Source of the DNA: Eubacterium sp.
Lineage (GTDB): Bacteria; Bacillota; Clostridia; Lachnospirales; Lachnospiraceae
Assembly (NCBI GenBank): GCA_017433615.1
Contig: JAFRGW010000057.1
Location: forward strand, 1-35,137
Reading direction: 5' to 3'
DNA: 35,137 nucleotides
Notes under the pieces: generated by a model
What the model saw: the letters and a program-made list of their open reading frames with translations, nothing else
What the model was told of the DNA's origin: nothing
The model's database searches: none
Position numbers and translations under genes: made by a program
Shown here: positions 34,097 through 35,137 of the stretch, one piece after another
How the letters are laid out: each line of letters begins with the position of its first letter
How positions within the stretch are numbered: position 1 is the stretch's first letter

Positions 34097-34211
34097 TATG
34101 TTCCGGGCTGCTACATGTTTCAGGCACTATCATTTTTAAGAAACACATCCGTGACAGCAGTTCCGCTCCGGCAGAATCTGCGCCCGGATAACAGGATGGA
34201 GGAATCACACC

Positions 34212-34820
34212 TTGGTACAGGAATGGGTACAGGATTATTACAATGAGACAGACCGCCCGAAGCGGAAAGAAATTCTGGAGAAAGCAATCGCCGAGGAAGG
34301 GATGACGCCGGAGAATGAACTCCGCAAATATCTTTATGACGCGCGCTACGGCGACAGCGAGGAAGCAGGACGCGAAGTCGACTACTTTATCCGCGGATGG
34401 ATGACACTAGAGTATATGAAAGCCACTTCCAAATTCTTTCTGACGAAGCGGAAAATCAACAAGGAAATCGCGACTGTCCGCGAAGACTGGCAGTTTGCAA
34501 AAGTGGCCGAATACGGACAGGCCGGTGCAGATATTCTCTATGACGAACTCTGCAATCTAACCCGTCTGTATCTGCAGATCTGCCGGAGAGACAAGGCATA
34601 TGGTTCCTTCATCTTCGGCCTTGGCCGCGTAAAAGATTCTACGCTGTCAAAACGTGTGTCAGATGATATTTACCGGATGGCATATGAACTGCCGCACGCC
34701 ATGGATCTTGTAGAAGAATTTGCACCCTTTACAAAGGCGGCAACCCGGATCTTCTGCCAGGAATTTCCGCATGAAAGCGGCAAATTCTATGGACGTATGA
34801 AAGAGGACGGATATTACTGA
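34212..34820 (+). CDS. Conserved-looking protein of unknown function, 202 residues
   Basis: No family is recognised with confidence. The protein is highly charged, rich in Lys, Arg, Glu and Tyr, with no signal peptide or membrane segment, and appears mostly helical. The start is TTG at 34212, with GGAGG nine bases upstream; there is no in-frame ATG near. It follows the M18 peptidase by 115 nt on the same strand, and may be a lineage-specific Lachnospiraceae protein. The reading frame is intact and its codon use matches its neighbours, which supports a real gene. Confidence 0.75.
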   Translation: MVQEWVQDYYNETDRPKRKEILEKAIAEEGMTPENELRKYLYDARYGDSEEAGREVDYFIRGWMTLEYMKATSKFFLTKRKINKEIATVREDWQFAKVAEYGQAGADILYDELCNLTRLYLQICRRDKAYGSFIFGLGRVKDSTLSKRVSDDIYRMAYELPHAMDLVEEFAPFTKAATRIFCQEFPHESGKFYGRMKEDGYY

Positions 34821-34913
34821 TTCTCTGTATTCCGGGAACAGAAGCTGCACAGGCGCGTTCGCCTGACAGAGCAATCCCTGCATATATGCATTTATGATTA
34901 CACAAAAACAGGG

Positions 34914-34950
34914 GCTGTCGCACTAAGATATTAGTGCGGCAGTCTTTTTC
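34914..34950 (+). terminator. Intrinsic terminator at the IS left end
   Basis: CGCACTAA and TTAGTGCG with outer CTG/CAG form a stem with a GATA loop, followed by TCTTTTT. It would stop transcription coming from the host side before the transposase gene. Confidence 0.75.
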
Positions 34951-35039
34951 TGCGGAAGAAATCCGACCTGGCCGGATTTCTTTTGTAATATTAAATACCC
35001 GGGCTTCGAAAAACCCGGGCATTATTGTAAAATAATGGT

Positions 35040-35137
35040 ATGCGAACCCCATTACATTTACAGCCCGATTATACGTCATTTCGAGGCTATTATCAAATCA
35101 AACTTCCGTTGGAAATGGAAAACATGATCCCAGCTGA
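35040..35137 (+). CDS. IS1182-family transposase, N-terminal fragment
   Basis: Only 32 codons are inside the window; the frame is open to the edge. The sequence reads MRTPLHLQPDYTSFRGYY and continues QIKLPLEMENMIPA, which matches the conserved start of IS1182 family DDE transposases. No strong ribosome binding site is seen, as is common for transposases. Whether the full gene is intact cannot be known from this window. Confidence 0.8.
   Translation, partial: MRTPLHLQPDYTSFRGYYQIKLPLEMENMIPA

Larger units (their letters stand above)
34911..35137 (+). mobile_element. Left end of an IS1182-type insertion sequence (truncated by the window)
   Basis: The left part starts near ggggctgtcgcactaa and contains three hairpins in a row: 34915-34942 (followed by TCTTTTT), 34956-34982 (AAGAAATCCG/CGGATTTCTT) and 34998-35019 (CCCGGG/CCCGGG). 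The transposase start follows at 35040. The element boundary is approximate because the right end and target duplication lie outside. Between 34821 and 34910 there is a small stem (34850-34865) and the 12-bp palindrome TGCATATATGCA (34879-34890), and no gene. Confidence 0.7.

Noticed and set aside
1-35137. CRISPR arrays, tRNA or rRNA genes, prophage or toxin-antitoxin modules
   Set aside because: No regularly spaced repeats, no cloverleaf or rRNA sequence, and no matching proteins were found.

Overview
The window looks like chromosomal DNA of a low-G+C-phylum anaerobe of the class Clostridia, most probably Lachnospiraceae. The reasons are the gene order hisS-hemZ-MBL hydrolase-rel-apt-recJ-secDF next to a SCIFF ranthipeptide pair, the rimP-nusA-rnpM-L7Ae-infB-rbfA-nrnA-truB-ribF block, a fused SecDF, a YerC-type regulator beside hisHF, and strong AGGAGG-type ribosome binding sites. 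The exact genus cannot be read from the sequence.

Layout. Nearly everything from 294 to 31994 is on the minus strand, so transcription runs from high to low coordinates. Segment 1 (31994-26899): greA, ftsH and a GlgB-like protein whose active site is degenerate. Segment 2 (26893-18234): a promoter, a hairpin leader and a nine-gene translation/transcription operon, rimP to ribF. Segment 3 (18161-16233): a YerC/TrpR-like regulator, then hisH and hisF behind a terminator. Segment 4 (16081-13689): ung and a lipid/oligosaccharide flippase. Segment 5 (13612-11547): the SCIFF precursor scfA (49 residues), an intrinsic terminator, and its radical-SAM maturase scfB. Segment 6 (11373-294): secDF, recJ, apt, rel, an MBL-fold hydrolase, hemZ and hisS. 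Right of the greA promoter the strand switches: an FlK-like hotdog thioesterase, an M18 aminopeptidase and an unrecognised 202-residue protein are on the plus strand. The window then ends inside an IS1182-type element, of which only the left end and the first 32 codons of the transposase are visible.

How the genes fit together. Most of the window is core information processing: tRNA charging, pseudouridylation, initiation factor 2, transcription elongation and termination, stringent response, nucleotide salvage, DNA repair and protein export. The accessory content is the SCIFF ranthipeptide system, several families of palindromic intergenic repeats, and the IS end.

The observations most worth following up are: (1) a Cys-rich insertion in the SCIFF maturase that carries exactly six cysteines in 33 residues, echoing its six-cysteine substrate; (2) a 32-codon ORF overlapping the scfA start codon, and a terminator between scfA and scfB; (3) a GlgB paralogue that has lost its nucleophile and both active-site histidines; (4) a palindromic repeat family with a conserved 13-nt loop and covarying stems; (5) a rimP leader hairpin whose loop can pair with sequence just downstream; (6) paired ATCnnAAAnnGAT palindromes flanking the YerC-type regulator gene beside hisHF.
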